This document shows, piece after piece, positions 39,995-46,866 of a stretch of DNA of 53,074 bases. The stretch is taken from the NCBI RefSeq assembly GCF_015594605.1, contig NZ_JADNQT010000014.1, positions 1 to 53,074 of the forward strand, given 5' to 3'. Origin of the DNA: Streptococcus sp. HF-1907. Its GTDB lineage: Bacteria; Bacillota; Bacilli; Lactobacillales; Streptococcaceae. The position numbers and the translations under genes are program-made. The notes under the pieces are model-generated. The model was not told where the DNA came from. It saw nothing but the letters and a program-made list of their open reading frames with translations, and ran no database searches. The stretch's first letter is position 1; every line of letters begins with the position of its first letter.

Positions 39995-40464
39995 GATAGT
40001 CCCCTTCTTTTATAACTTCGCGGACTGCAAAGTAATTTTCTTCCTCATCACAAAAGTTGAAGACCTTCATGAAACCAAGGTCCATAACTGGATTAGCCTT
40101 GATGCCATTGGTCACAAAAGCTTGGTAGGTCGCTTCGACGTCGGCACTTTCCATCAAGATAGACGGCGTCTCCAAGTTCATTCCTGGATTCATCTTAGAC
40201 ACTTCCTCCTTGTCGTGAAGAACATGTCAGCCTTGAGAGCTATGATGTAGGACACTTGTGGACCCTTGCACCTGTTTCTCCACGCGCTCAAAACCCGCTT
40301 TTTCCTTCCAAAAATGAGCTGCCGCTTCCACATCATTAACGTAAAGCATGACCTGACCGATTGATGTAATCATATACTGTAATCTCGCTTTCAAAAATAT
40401 CTTTCCCACAGTATAACACAGAAGCCTGAAAAACAATGACAATATAACTGGGCTAGCCTGCTAA

Positions 40465-40590
40465 ACACGACGGACTCCCAAAATCAGGGCAAGCTGTCAC
40501 TGACTGCGAGAAGCTCTCCTTTTTTCAGTTTGTTTGCGTCGTCTCTAACTGCGAGGGACTCCTGCAAAACTGCGACAAGGGCTGATAATA
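40465..40590. repeat. Degenerate tandem repeats (array 6), about 42-bp spacing
   Basis: ACTGCGAG occurs at 40503 and 40548, ACTGCGAC at 40569, and GGACTCC at 40472 and 40556 (84 bp, twice 42). Units are poorly conserved, but the spacing is near the 41-42 bp (and half-unit 21 bp) period of the other arrays. It lies between the broken VOC gene and the terminator at 40.63 kb. Confidence 0.45.
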
Positions 40591-40625
40591 GTATTGACAG
40601 CCCTTAGAAGAAGAGTTAGGCAAAA

Positions 40626-40655
40626 CCAAAAAGGTTAAGACAAAAATCTCAACCT
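40626..40655 (-). terminator. Terminator downstream of the 28-residue peptide
   Basis: On the minus strand AGGTT...AACCT with inner AGA/TCT pairing is followed by TTTTTGG. Confidence 0.65.
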
Positions 40656-40679
40656 CTTCACTTTCTGTTCGGACTAATT

Positions 40680-40810
40680 GTGAGTCGCAGTTGTTGAGTG
40701 GCATCTAAGCACTGATAAATCAGCACTTAGAGACCTACTCAACTGTGCGGAGGTGGGACAACGAAATCGAAGACTTCGTCTTACCGATTTCTGTCCCACT
40801 CTCAGTCTCT
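40680..40810. repeat. Double-hairpin intergenic element
   Basis: Two large adjacent hairpins. 40688-40745 has arms CAGTTGTTGAGT/ACTCAACTG plus inner pairs CTAAG/CTTAG and CTGAT/ATCAG. 40753-40799 has arms GTGGGACA/TGTCCCAC, GAAATCG/CGATTTC and AAGAC/GTCTT. I recall the GAGTGGGACAGAAATCG text as a frequent streptococcal intergenic repeat. It may serve as a terminator or mobile repeat. Confidence 0.7.
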
Positions 40811-40891
40811 ATTGATTTTTATAAGACTAGATAGTCACCTGGTCAGTAGTCGCTATAGATGCAGGCGCTACTTTAACCAGAGTCGCAACTA

Positions 40892-40978
40892 TTATTGTCT
40901 TTGATGCTGTAAGACACCAATCAAAGTCGCCATCGTCATTACGGTTGCAATACCAATCATTACTTTTTTAGTCATCAT
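40892..40978 (-). CDS. 28-residue hydrophobic peptide
   Basis: ATG at 40978 follows TAAGGAGAAAAACA, an excellent ribosome site. The peptide begins MMTKKVMIGI, has one hydrophobic helix (about 6-23) and ends LQHQRQ. It could be a small membrane peptide, a toxin-like peptide or a signal-peptide-like secreted peptide. It is 117 bp downstream of the beta-helix gene and has its own promoter with four TTAAG-type boxes. Confidence 0.6.
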   Translation of the reverse strand: MMTKKVMIGIATVMTMATLIGVLQHQRQ

Positions 40979-41029
40979 TGTTTTTCTCCTTACATCATTT
41001 TGTCAGTTATTAGTTATTCCTATGATTTA

Positions 41030-41084
41030 AGTCTAAAAGAATTAGCTTAAGAGGGTCTTAAGTGGAAGTTAAACAAGCCTTAAC
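41030..41084 (-). promoter_or_regulatory. CiaR-like promoter of the 28-residue peptide, four half-sites
   Basis: On the minus strand GTTAAG, TTTAAC, CTTAAG and CTTAAG (plus-strand positions 41079, 41068, 41057, 41046) are spaced exactly 11 bp. Ten bp follow, then TAGACT (41030-41035) as -10. Half-sites on one face of the helix and a fixed 10-bp gap to -10 are the layout of OmpR-family activation; the half-site resembles the CiaR box. Confidence 0.65.
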
Positions 41085-41095
41085 CCACTTTGCCT

Positions 41096-42625
41096 TTAAG
41101 CATTACTTCTATAGGTCGTGCTGGTCTTGAACTGCTTATCAAAAGCCGTGCGGTCGATGGTTTTACTGCTTACCTTGTTACTATCGCTAGTCGTCATCTT
41201 AGTCGAGTAAGTACCCGTCACGGTCAACGTGTAAGAACTTGTCCCCTTAACCACCGTTTGCCCATTAGCCACAATCGTCACCGTCTTGCCCTTGCTATCC
41301 ACAACCTTGGCACCCTTAGCCACATTAAGATTAGACACCGTCGAGTCACCTGTCACCACCCATTTTGAGCTCTTGTCAATACTTATGGTAATGGGGCTGG
41401 CGCTAGCTGAGGTATTGACTTAGTTGGTCGTGATAGAGGTAGCACCAGTGTAGGTTGAGCCCTTCAAAAGATAATAGTCTAGACTACTGATACTATCTAC
41501 CTCAATATTTCCCTTCAAGGTCTGCTTGATGCCTGTAAAGGTAATTTTGGCGCCATTGCTGCCTGCCGTTCCCCAACTATTGGAGTCATTCCCAGCGATG
41601 GTCATAAGATTAGCTTTTGAACTGTCATAGTCAACCTTGGTGTTTTTCAGTACCACATTGGCTGTGGTGTTGGTCATGTAGAACATGGCGCCTGAGCTGA
41701 TTCCACTCTTCAGAGTGGAATTAGTTGCTTGGAAAAGGGCTGTGCTGCCAGTCGTCGTCTCAGCGTCACCCGACGTTGATTGATAGAGGATGACACCGTT
41801 GGCAACAGGGTCACTACCCGTTGTCCCCATATTGGTGCTAGTCAGTTTGGAATTGTTAATGAGAATAGTGTTGAGCCCTTCCATCCCAGCAATCTGACTG
41901 GCAGAGGTTGTTCCTGTGACATTATCCACTTCAATATCACCCGTTGAATAAATCAGAGGTGAACCCGAACCCGCCGTTTTGATGGTTGAATTTGTCAGAG
42001 ACACATTACCGCCGCCACGGTCAGTCGCCAAAGCCGCGCTATGGTCACCCTTGGTTGAGATGGTCATTTTATTGGCAATAATGGTCCCGCCGTAGGTCGC
42101 ATCTAGGCCACGAGAGTTGTCCGCAGTGGTTGCAATACTTGTCTTGTTGGCATAAACAGTCGCTGAATCTGTCGCAAAAATCCCATTGCTACCCGCACTG
42201 TCAGCCGTCAACTTGCTATTAGATACATAGACCTTTGAATTAGCATTGACCACTAAAATAATAGAGTTAATCCCATAAAAATTGGCAGCATCCGCATCAT
42301 CAACATCACCTGACTTGGTGAAGGTTGCATTCTTTAAAGTCAATGTTCCTGCATTTTGAACCAAGGCCGCATTTTGACTAGAGGTCGTTGACGAGATACT
42401 GTCGCTTGAGGTTTGACTGGCTCCATCAGCTGTCAGAGCGCCGCTATATGTCCCAGTATAATCATAGGATTGCGTATCCGCACCACCACCAAAGCCCCCT
42501 CCTTCTGGTGAAACTTGGGTCGTATCCTCCGCAAAGACTACCGCCACTGGTGCTACAACCGCCGCCGACAGGGTTGCAACTGTCAACAAAGTCATCATGC
42601 CACGCATCGCATATTTTCTAGCCAT
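41096..42625 (-). pseudogene. Secreted beta-helix-type protein with in-frame stop
   Basis: One frame runs 510 codons from ATG 42625 (after AAGGAAGTGAGCTT) to the stop at 41096, except for TAA at 41420-41422. The part before it is 401 residues: a signal peptide (to about VFAED), a GGGFGGG linker, and Ser/Thr/Asn-rich repeats typical of right-handed beta helices (LTLKNATFTKSG, VYVSNSKLTADS). After TAA the frame continues VNTSASASPITISIDKSS and another 80 residues. The fold suggests polysaccharide or surface binding. No LPXTG. A 401-residue product may still be secreted. Confidence 0.75.
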
Positions 42626-42656
42626 AAGCTCACTTCCTTCATGTTTAGTTAGCCAC

Positions 42657-42711
42657 AGTATAAAAACCAAGACTTAAACGAAACTTAGACATTGCTTAAG
42701 AAGACCTTAAA
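42657..42711 (-). promoter_or_regulatory. CiaR-like promoter of the beta-helix gene, four half-sites
   Basis: On the minus strand TTTAAG, CTTAAG, TCTAAG and TTTAAG (plus-strand 42706, 42695, 42684, 42673) are exactly 11 bp apart. Ten bp follow, then TATACT (42657-42662). It is the same design as the peptide and small-RNA promoters nearby. Confidence 0.7.
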
Positions 42712-42822
42712 GCAGAATAGCAGGAATGAAAATCCGCTGGTCATGTGGAAAGCAGTTGAATATTTCAGAAGCTGTCTAGTCTGCATACAAAGACACTTGT
42801 CTTTTAGTAAATGCTCTCGCAC

Positions 42823-43053
42823 GCAAAAGAAAGAGCACCGCTATTACTCGGTGCCCCTTCTGGAGATTATACCGTATTCGTAGACCTTTAGGTCGTACGA
42901 ATACGTATGCAACAGCTACTGTCAGATTGAACGGCGGAGCCGTGAAAAGATGACTAGTAGCCACTGCTATGATACGTAGCTGTTGCAACTTTAGTTGCTT
43001 ACAGATACGGATACCGAAGCTTGCCTTCAGTGAAAAGTTAACTCTAAGTTTGC
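42823..43053 (-). ncRNA. Structured RNA with alternative helices and terminator
   Basis: A minus-strand promoter (TTGTAC 43082-43087, 17 bp, TAGACT 43059-43064) predicts an RNA of about 230 nt ending at the terminator hairpin 42835-42854 plus T-rich tract. Hairpins are visible at 43016-43028, 42975-43009 (GCAACT/AGTTGC core), 42931-42943 (ACGGC/GCCGT) and 42873-42905 (14-bp stem). The segment 42976-42987 can instead pair perfectly over 12 bp with 42908-42919, excluding its hairpin. No ORF with a ribosome site fits. The 3' module (ATAATCTCC, then a hairpin with loop AGTAATAG) resembles that of the two small RNAs next to it. Confidence 0.6.
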
Positions 43054-43122
43054 ACCCTAGTCTATCTAACTAATGGCACTTGTACAATCGAACGTTTCTT
43101 CTCAACTGTTATCACTAAACAC

Positions 43123-43193
43123 AAAAAGATAAGCCCTCGCTACTACTCAAGGACTTATCTCGGAGATTTATGAAAAAGAAAAGTTTTAGGATG
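43123..43193 (-). ncRNA. CiaR-like small RNA, copy A
   Basis: A predicted transcript of about 70 nt from TATACT (43199-43204) to the terminator hairpin 43127-43160 (AGATAAG...CTTATCT, inner CCT/AGG, T tract). The middle, TTTTTCATAAATCTCC, is complementary to GGAG plus ATG, that is, to a ribosome site and start codon. Such an anti-SD/anti-AUG stretch is the hallmark of streptococcal csRNAs. The promoter has TTTAAG and TTTTAG half-sites at the csRNA spacing. Confidence 0.65.
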
Positions 43194-43198
43194 ACTAT

Positions 43199-43231
43199 AG
43201 TATACGAAGTCTTCCTTAAAGAAACCTAAAA
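43199..43231 (-). promoter_or_regulatory. CiaR-like promoter, small RNA copy A
   Basis: On the minus strand TTTTAG-N5-TTTAAG (43226-43231, 43215-43220), 10 bp, TATACT. A weaker third half-site, TTTAGA, continues the 11-bp phase upstream. Confidence 0.65.
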
Positions 43232-43348
43232 GCGAATCTAAATTTTCTAAATTGAGGTTTTGATTAGGTCAAACAGGCCACGTAAAGCCGTTTGAAATCT
43301 GCTACAAGTTGGCTACTGCCTTATTTAAAAATTGTCTAATCTGCATAC

Positions 43349-43420
43349 AAAAAGATAAGCCCTTGCTACTACTCAAGGACTTATCTCGGAGATTTTATGA
43401 AAAAGAAAAGTTTTAGGATG
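43349..43420 (-). ncRNA. CiaR-like small RNA, copy B
   Basis: Same organisation as copy A. The terminator hairpin 43353-43386 is better paired here (AGATAAG, one mismatch, CCTTG with CAAGG), and the anti-SD segment is one T longer. Tandem csRNA genes are known in other streptococci. Confidence 0.65.
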
Positions 43421-43425
43421 ACTAT

Positions 43426-43458
43426 AGTATACGAAGCCTTCCTTAAAGAAACCTAAAA
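43426..43458 (-). promoter_or_regulatory. CiaR-like promoter, small RNA copy B
   Basis: TTTTAG-N5-TTTAAG (43453-43458, 43442-43447), 10 bp, TATACT (43426-43431) on the minus strand; matches copy A. Confidence 0.65.
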
Positions 43459-43590
43459 GCGAATCTAAATTTTCTAAATTGAGGTTTTGATTAGGTCAAA
43501 CAGACCACGTAAAGCTGTTTGAAATCTGCTACAAGTTGACTACTGACACATTTAAAAAATGTCTACAATGTCGCATTATCATCAACAACC

Positions 43591-43900
43591 GTCAAAGGCT
43601 ATGACAACTTGGTGCCACTCGAACAATAACCTGTCAGGGGCTACGACAACTTGGCGCTATTTGAAAAATGGTCATTCCGAGGCTCTAACGCTTTGTCGCT
43701 CGTTGGAAAATAGCCGTCAGCAGTGTTGAAATCTTCTCGCCCGTTGGAAAATCACCGTCAGCAGTGCTGAAACCTTCTCGCTCGGTAGAAAATACTCGTC
43801 AGCAGTGCTGAAAAACTCTCGCAACCCTAATTCTACTCATCAGAAATTTTGACGGTCTGCTGAAACTTTATTACTACCCGTCATAAGTTTTAACAGCAGG
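43591..43900. repeat. Tandem repeat array 4, 41-bp period
   Basis: The anchor xTCA (GTCAGCAGTG in the best units) occurs at 43591, 43633, 43671, 43716, 43757, 43798, 43839 and 43880. The last five are exactly 41 bp apart; the left part drifts (42, 38, 45). Units contain the palindrome TCAGCAGTGCTGA and CTCGCxCGTTGGAAAAT. The array lies between the oxidoreductase terminator and the small-RNA region. Confidence 0.85.
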
Positions 43901-43925
43901 CTTTGTGAAGAGTAGAAGACAAATA

Positions 43926-43945
43926 AAAAAGAGGTCGCCCTCTTT
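43926..43945 (-). terminator. Terminator after the oxidoreductase gene
   Basis: On the minus strand AAAGAGG and CCTCTTT arms with a short loop are followed by TTTATTTG. Confidence 0.8.
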
Positions 43946-43946
43946 T

Positions 43947-44909
43947 CTATATACTGCTGACAGCCATATCCAAAACTTGCATGACAGCTCGGCTATGCTC
44001 CAAAAGTTCCTTAGCACGCACCAAGTCTTGCTTTGCCATAATGTCCTGAAAGGCTTGAAATTCGTTCTGCATGCGGTGTTTGCCCCTGTTGAAGTCATGC
44101 GTCTCCTTGTCCTTGCCGTTCAGCATCAAGCTGACAGAAGGCAAGCTGTTAGGCGCACCATTGACAGCGATAGACCCTTTATTGCCCTGGATAGTGGACT
44201 TAATCTCTGCGCTGCAATCCTTGGCACCGATACAGACGCACTTGAAGTTGCCGTAGTCCATGACCAGCATACCCGACGTGTCCACACCGCGCTCCATATT
44301 TGGTAGGTAAGTGGCTGTCTCTGGCTTGCCAAACAGCCCCACAACCAAGTGGATGTTGTAGATATTGAGGTCTCGGAGGGCACCGCCACCCATTTCTGGG
44401 TTGAAAGCTGGCGCGATAATTCCTTGCTTGAAGTTGTCATAGCGCGAGCTGTATTGAGAATAATTGCACTCGACGATTTTGATGTCCCCAAGCTGATCCA
44501 GATGTTCCTTGATATAGTGGAAATTAGGCAGGTGCTGGTTGGTGATGGCTTCTAGGAGAAATAGCTGGCGCTGATCTGCTATTGCCACCAAATTCTCCAA
44601 CTCTGCCGCCCTGAGCGTGGAAGGCTTCTCGCAGATAACATGCTTGCCCGCCTCAAGAGCTCTTTTGGCGTAATCATAATGCAGGTGGTTGGGCAGACCA
44701 ACGTAAACCGTGTCCACCTGATTGCTGGCCAAAATCTCCTTGTAATCGCTTGTCGCAAGACCGAGCCCATAAGTGGCAGCCAGCTCTCTTGCCGTCTCAA
44801 TACTGCGAGGCGTCGATAAAATGGCTGTCGCCTCAATACCGTCAATCTTCTGCAAAACAGGCAAGACCTCTTTGACAATCATACCCGTGCCAAGTAGCGC
44901 TAGTTTCAT
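43947..44909 (-). CDS. Gfo/Idh/MocA family oxidoreductase
   Basis: A 320-residue NAD(P)-dependent dehydrogenase-type protein. It has an N-terminal Rossmann fold (LALLGTGMIVKEVLPVL), the family signature HVICEKPSTL with the catalytic Lys, and a C-terminal alpha/beta substrate domain (EMGGGALRDLNIYNIHLVVGLFG). Substrates in the family are sugars and cyclitols; none can be assigned here. It follows the two tiny membrane peptides but is separated by a strong terminator. Confidence 0.9.
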   Translation of the reverse strand: MKLALLGTGMIVKEVLPVLQKIDGIEATAILSTPRSIETARELAATYGLGLATSDYKEILASNQVDTVYVGLPNHLHYDYAKRALEAGKHVICEKPSTLRAAELENLVAIADQRQLFLLEAITNQHLPNFHYIKEHLDQLGDIKIVECNYSQYSSRYDNFKQGIIAPAFNPEMGGGALRDLNIYNIHLVVGLFGKPETATYLPNMERGVDTSGMLVMDYGNFKCVCIGAKDCSAEIKSTIQGNKGSIAVNGAPNSLPSVSLMLNGKDKETHDFNRGKHRMQNEFQAFQDIMAKQDLVRAKELLEHSRAVMQVLDMAVSSI

Positions 44910-44934
44910 ATCTTCTCCTTTGTGGTAATGTGAG

Positions 44935-44958
44935 AAAAGCCTAGATACCTAGGCTTTT
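44935..44958 (-). terminator. Terminator after the tiny-peptide pair
   Basis: AAAAGCCTAG, loop of four, CTAGGCTTTT: a perfect 10-bp stem with T-rich flanks in both directions. Confidence 0.85.
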
Positions 44959-44988
44959 AGTGACCCTTATCAAATACACTTAATCAAC

Positions 44989-45063
44989 TTAAATAGCCAG
45001 GTAAATCAGGGCTAGCGGAGCCATTAACAAAATCCATACGAAAATGATAGCAGGAAAAGCCAT
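44989..45063 (-). CDS. 24-residue membrane peptide
   Basis: ATG at 45063 follows GAGGAGGCTATCGT. The peptide begins MAFPAIIFVW and ends LIYLAI: one hydrophobic helix with almost no charged residues. Its ribosome site overlaps the stop of the 40-residue peptide upstream, so the pair is translationally linked, and a perfect terminator follows. Function unknown. Confidence 0.65.
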   Translation of the reverse strand: MAFPAIIFVWILLMAPLALIYLAI

Positions 45064-45075
45064 ACGATAGCCTCC

Positions 45076-45198
45076 TCATAGTCTCTCAAGCTCACAGTTG
45101 ATTGGATTACTTAGACTTCGAATCCAATTCGCAATAAAATAAACCAAGGCAACCAAGCAAATCAAACTGAAAATGGAATAGACTAATGTGATGAGCAT
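45076..45198 (-). CDS. 40-residue membrane peptide
   Basis: ATG at 45198 follows AAAGGGGTGGCGACT. The peptide begins MLITLVYSIF, has one transmembrane helix (about 2-24) and ends with a polar tail (NPINCELERL). It has its own promoter about 25 bp upstream. It and the 24-residue peptide form a two-gene unit. It could be a toxin pair, a small regulator of a membrane protein, or a bacteriocin-like pair; no processing motif is seen. Confidence 0.65.
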   Translation of the reverse strand: MLITLVYSIFSLICLVALVYFIANWIRSLSNPINCELERL

Positions 45199-45223
45199 AG
45201 TCGCCACCCCTTTATCTACTCTC

Positions 45224-45252
45224 ATTATAAAGCTTTTGAAAGCCTTTAGCAA
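45224..45252 (-). promoter_or_regulatory. Promoter of the tiny-peptide pair
   Basis: On the minus strand TTGCTA (45247-45252), 17 bp, TATAAT (45224-45229). It lies across the 3' end of the ASCH gene. Confidence 0.75.
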
Positions 45253-45692
45253 TTTTTAGGATAAACTACTTCAAATTCTTCTAAAACGATTTTTGAGTCT
45301 TCCGTGAAGGTCAGACCGCACTCTTCAAACCATTGGGTAAAGAGTTGCTGATGAATGTCTCGCCACCAAGCTAGACTTCGGTCTCCCTCACCTTCTTTGA
45401 AGGCATGGTCAGCTGAGACTTGATTGAAAGGGACGACAGAGACCTTCTTAATTTGGATGATACAGATAGCCTTATCGTGACTATCTAAGACCACATCGTA
45501 AGTGCCGACTTCTGGAAGTGGCTCTTTGTCTACTTCGTACAAATTATAGGCTGACGCTGTTGCTGTTTTAATGCCTTCCAAAACCAACTGAGCCAGCTGG
45601 TCAGGCTCCGCACCGAATGCCCAAGCGTCCATCTCTTGAGTGACTTCTGGGTGTAATTCTAGGAATTGTTCCCACATTTCTTCTGCTGTCAT
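45246..45692 (-). CDS. ASCH domain protein
   Basis: A 148-residue protein of the ASCH fold (EPDQLAQLVLEGIKTATASAYNLY near residue 30; VGTYDVVLDSHDKAICIIQIKKV; DRSLAWWRDIHQQLF). ASCH proteins relate to PUA-like RNA-binding domains, and some are RNases or N4-acetylcytidine amidohydrolases. It lies in a minus-strand run with DUF3977 and SDR genes. Confident on fold, not on reaction. Confidence 0.85.
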   Translation of the reverse strand: MTAEEMWEQFLELHPEVTQEMDAWAFGAEPDQLAQLVLEGIKTATASAYNLYEVDKEPLPEVGTYDVVLDSHDKAICIIQIKKVSVVPFNQVSADHAFKEGEGDRSLAWWRDIHQQLFTQWFEECGLTFTEDSKIVLEEFEVVYPKNC

Positions 45693-45699
45693 GTTCTAA

Positions 45700-45954
45700 C
45701 TAAACCTCCGATGCAATGCCAAAAACAACTTTAATTGCTCTGCGATTTTTTTGCTGCTTTTTAAAGCCTTCTTTTAAATCTAGTATATAAACTTGCTGAC
45801 CTATCCAGATACACAAGTAAACCGATATAGGTTTTATTTTTCCAGCAATCCCTTTGACTTCGTATTCTGTTCCGTCAGATTGCTCAAACTCTGTCCGTAG
45901 CCACCAAGTATTACCATAACCAAACTCGATGTATTTTCTCACTTCAAACTCCAC
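45700..45954 (-). CDS. DUF3977 family protein
   Basis: An 84-residue protein with the family-like core YIEFGYGNTWWLRTEFE and a second half rich in Lys and aromatic residues. It overlaps the 3' end of the SDR gene (15 bp). No function known. Confidence 0.7.
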   Translation of the reverse strand: MEFEVRKYIEFGYGNTWWLRTEFEQSDGTEYEVKGIAGKIKPISVYLCIWIGQQVYILDLKEGFKKQQKNRRAIKVVFGIASEV

Positions 45955-46637
45955 CCGCCATCAATCTTGACGATTTCACCTTGCATTGAGCTGGCTTTGC
46001 CTGTGGCTAAAAAGCCTGTCAGCTCTGCGATTTCGCTGGGCTGTGACCAGCGCCCGATAGGCGTCTCTGAGGCCACCCAATCAGCAAGTCCCCCAGGCTC
46101 AAAGTCGGCTTTGGTCATGGCAGTCTGGACGGCACCCGGCGCGATGCCAAAAATCTGAACCTTGTCCTTGGCGTAGTCCAATGCTAGCTGGCGCGTGAAG
46201 CCAGCGAGAGCGTGCTTTGCACTTGTGTAGGCTGCGCCACCGCCCCCTGCCATGAAGCTAGCAATAGAGCACATGTTGATGATAATCCCAGCTTGCTTGG
46301 CTACCATATCCTTGAGATAGTGGCGAGTAATCTTGACTGTCGCGAAAAAATCAATGCCAAACAGTCCTTCAAGTTCCTTATCCGAGACATCTAGCAAGGG
46401 CTTGTAATCATCCAAAATCCCAGCCGTGTTGCAGAGGACATCAACCGTCGGCAACCACGTGAATAGTGGGGACAAGTCAGCGGATAAGTCCAGTTGAAGG
46501 AAATGAAAATCGCCCTCAAGCGGTGGACAAGTTGCCTTATCCACACCATAAACACGGTCGCCATTCTCTAAAAAATACTGAGCCTGTGCATAACCAATAC
46601 CAGAAGCACAACCCGTCACCAAAACCGTCCTAGTCAT
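45939..46637 (-). CDS. Short-chain dehydrogenase/reductase (3-oxoacyl-ACP reductase-like)
   Basis: A 232-residue SDR with a TGCASGIG cofactor motif at the N-terminus, the NTAG motif (CNTAGIL), catalytic Ser in NMCSIASF and YTSAK. The substrate is unknown; similar single genes are often named FabG-like although the true fabG sits in the fab cluster. ATG at 46637 overlaps the DUF2829 gene stop. Confidence 0.88.
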   Translation of the reverse strand: MTRTVLVTGCASGIGYAQAQYFLENGDRVYGVDKATCPPLEGDFHFLQLDLSADLSPLFTWLPTVDVLCNTAGILDDYKPLLDVSDKELEGLFGIDFFATVKITRHYLKDMVAKQAGIIINMCSIASFMAGGGGAAYTSAKHALAGFTRQLALDYAKDKVQIFGIAPGAVQTAMTKADFEPGGLADWVASETPIGRWSQPSEIAELTGFLATGKASSMQGEIVKIDGGWSLK

Positions 46638-46866
46638 TGACCTCAACCCAGTCCTCTGCTAAGACATCGCAAGGTGTCGGTGCCCACATAGAGAAACCTT
46701 CACCGTCGCCAGATACGTTGATGAGGAAATAAGGTGTCACTTCCAACTCTTGCTCATTAACTTCAAGGGTATCAAAGAGCTGCACATAATTTTCAGCACC
46801 GCCCCAACCTGTGCGAACATATTTTTTCTTAGCCTTAAGTCCTGGTAATATTTCTTCAAATGTCAT
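46630..46866 (-). CDS. DUF2829 (Tad2-like) protein
   Basis: A 78-residue protein beginning MTFEEILPGLKAKKKYVRTGW and ending in the family signature MWAPTPCDVLAEDWVEV. DUF2829 is the family of Thoeris anti-defence protein Tad2, which sequesters signalling cyclic ADP-ribose isomers. Many chromosomal members have no known role. It lies between the SDR gene and the integrase remnant, so it may be cargo of the element or older host DNA. Confidence 0.8.
   Translation of the reverse strand: MTFEEILPGLKAKKKYVRTGWGGAENYVQLFDTLEVNEQELEVTPYFLINVSGDGEGFSMWAPTPCDVLAEDWVEVND

Larger units (their letters stand above)
43122..43563. repeat. 226-bp tandem duplication carrying the small RNA gene
   Basis: 43122-43347 and 43348-43563 are nearly identical, offset by 226-227 bp, with about a dozen differences. 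Each copy holds one promoter, one small RNA and one terminator. A shorter related stretch occurs near 42740-42785 (GTCTAGTCTGCATACAAAG). Confidence 0.9.

Noticed and set aside
42835..42900. T-box or preQ1 riboswitch
   Set aside because: The T-box consensus AGGGTGG...CCGCG and the known preQ1 motifs are not present.
42776..42988. 70-codon minus-strand ORF across the structured RNA
   Set aside because: No ribosome site, unnatural amino-acid mix, and it cuts through hairpins and the terminator.
43905..44306. Plus-strand ORF opposite the oxidoreductase
   Set aside because: Shadow of the minus-strand gene, without start signals.
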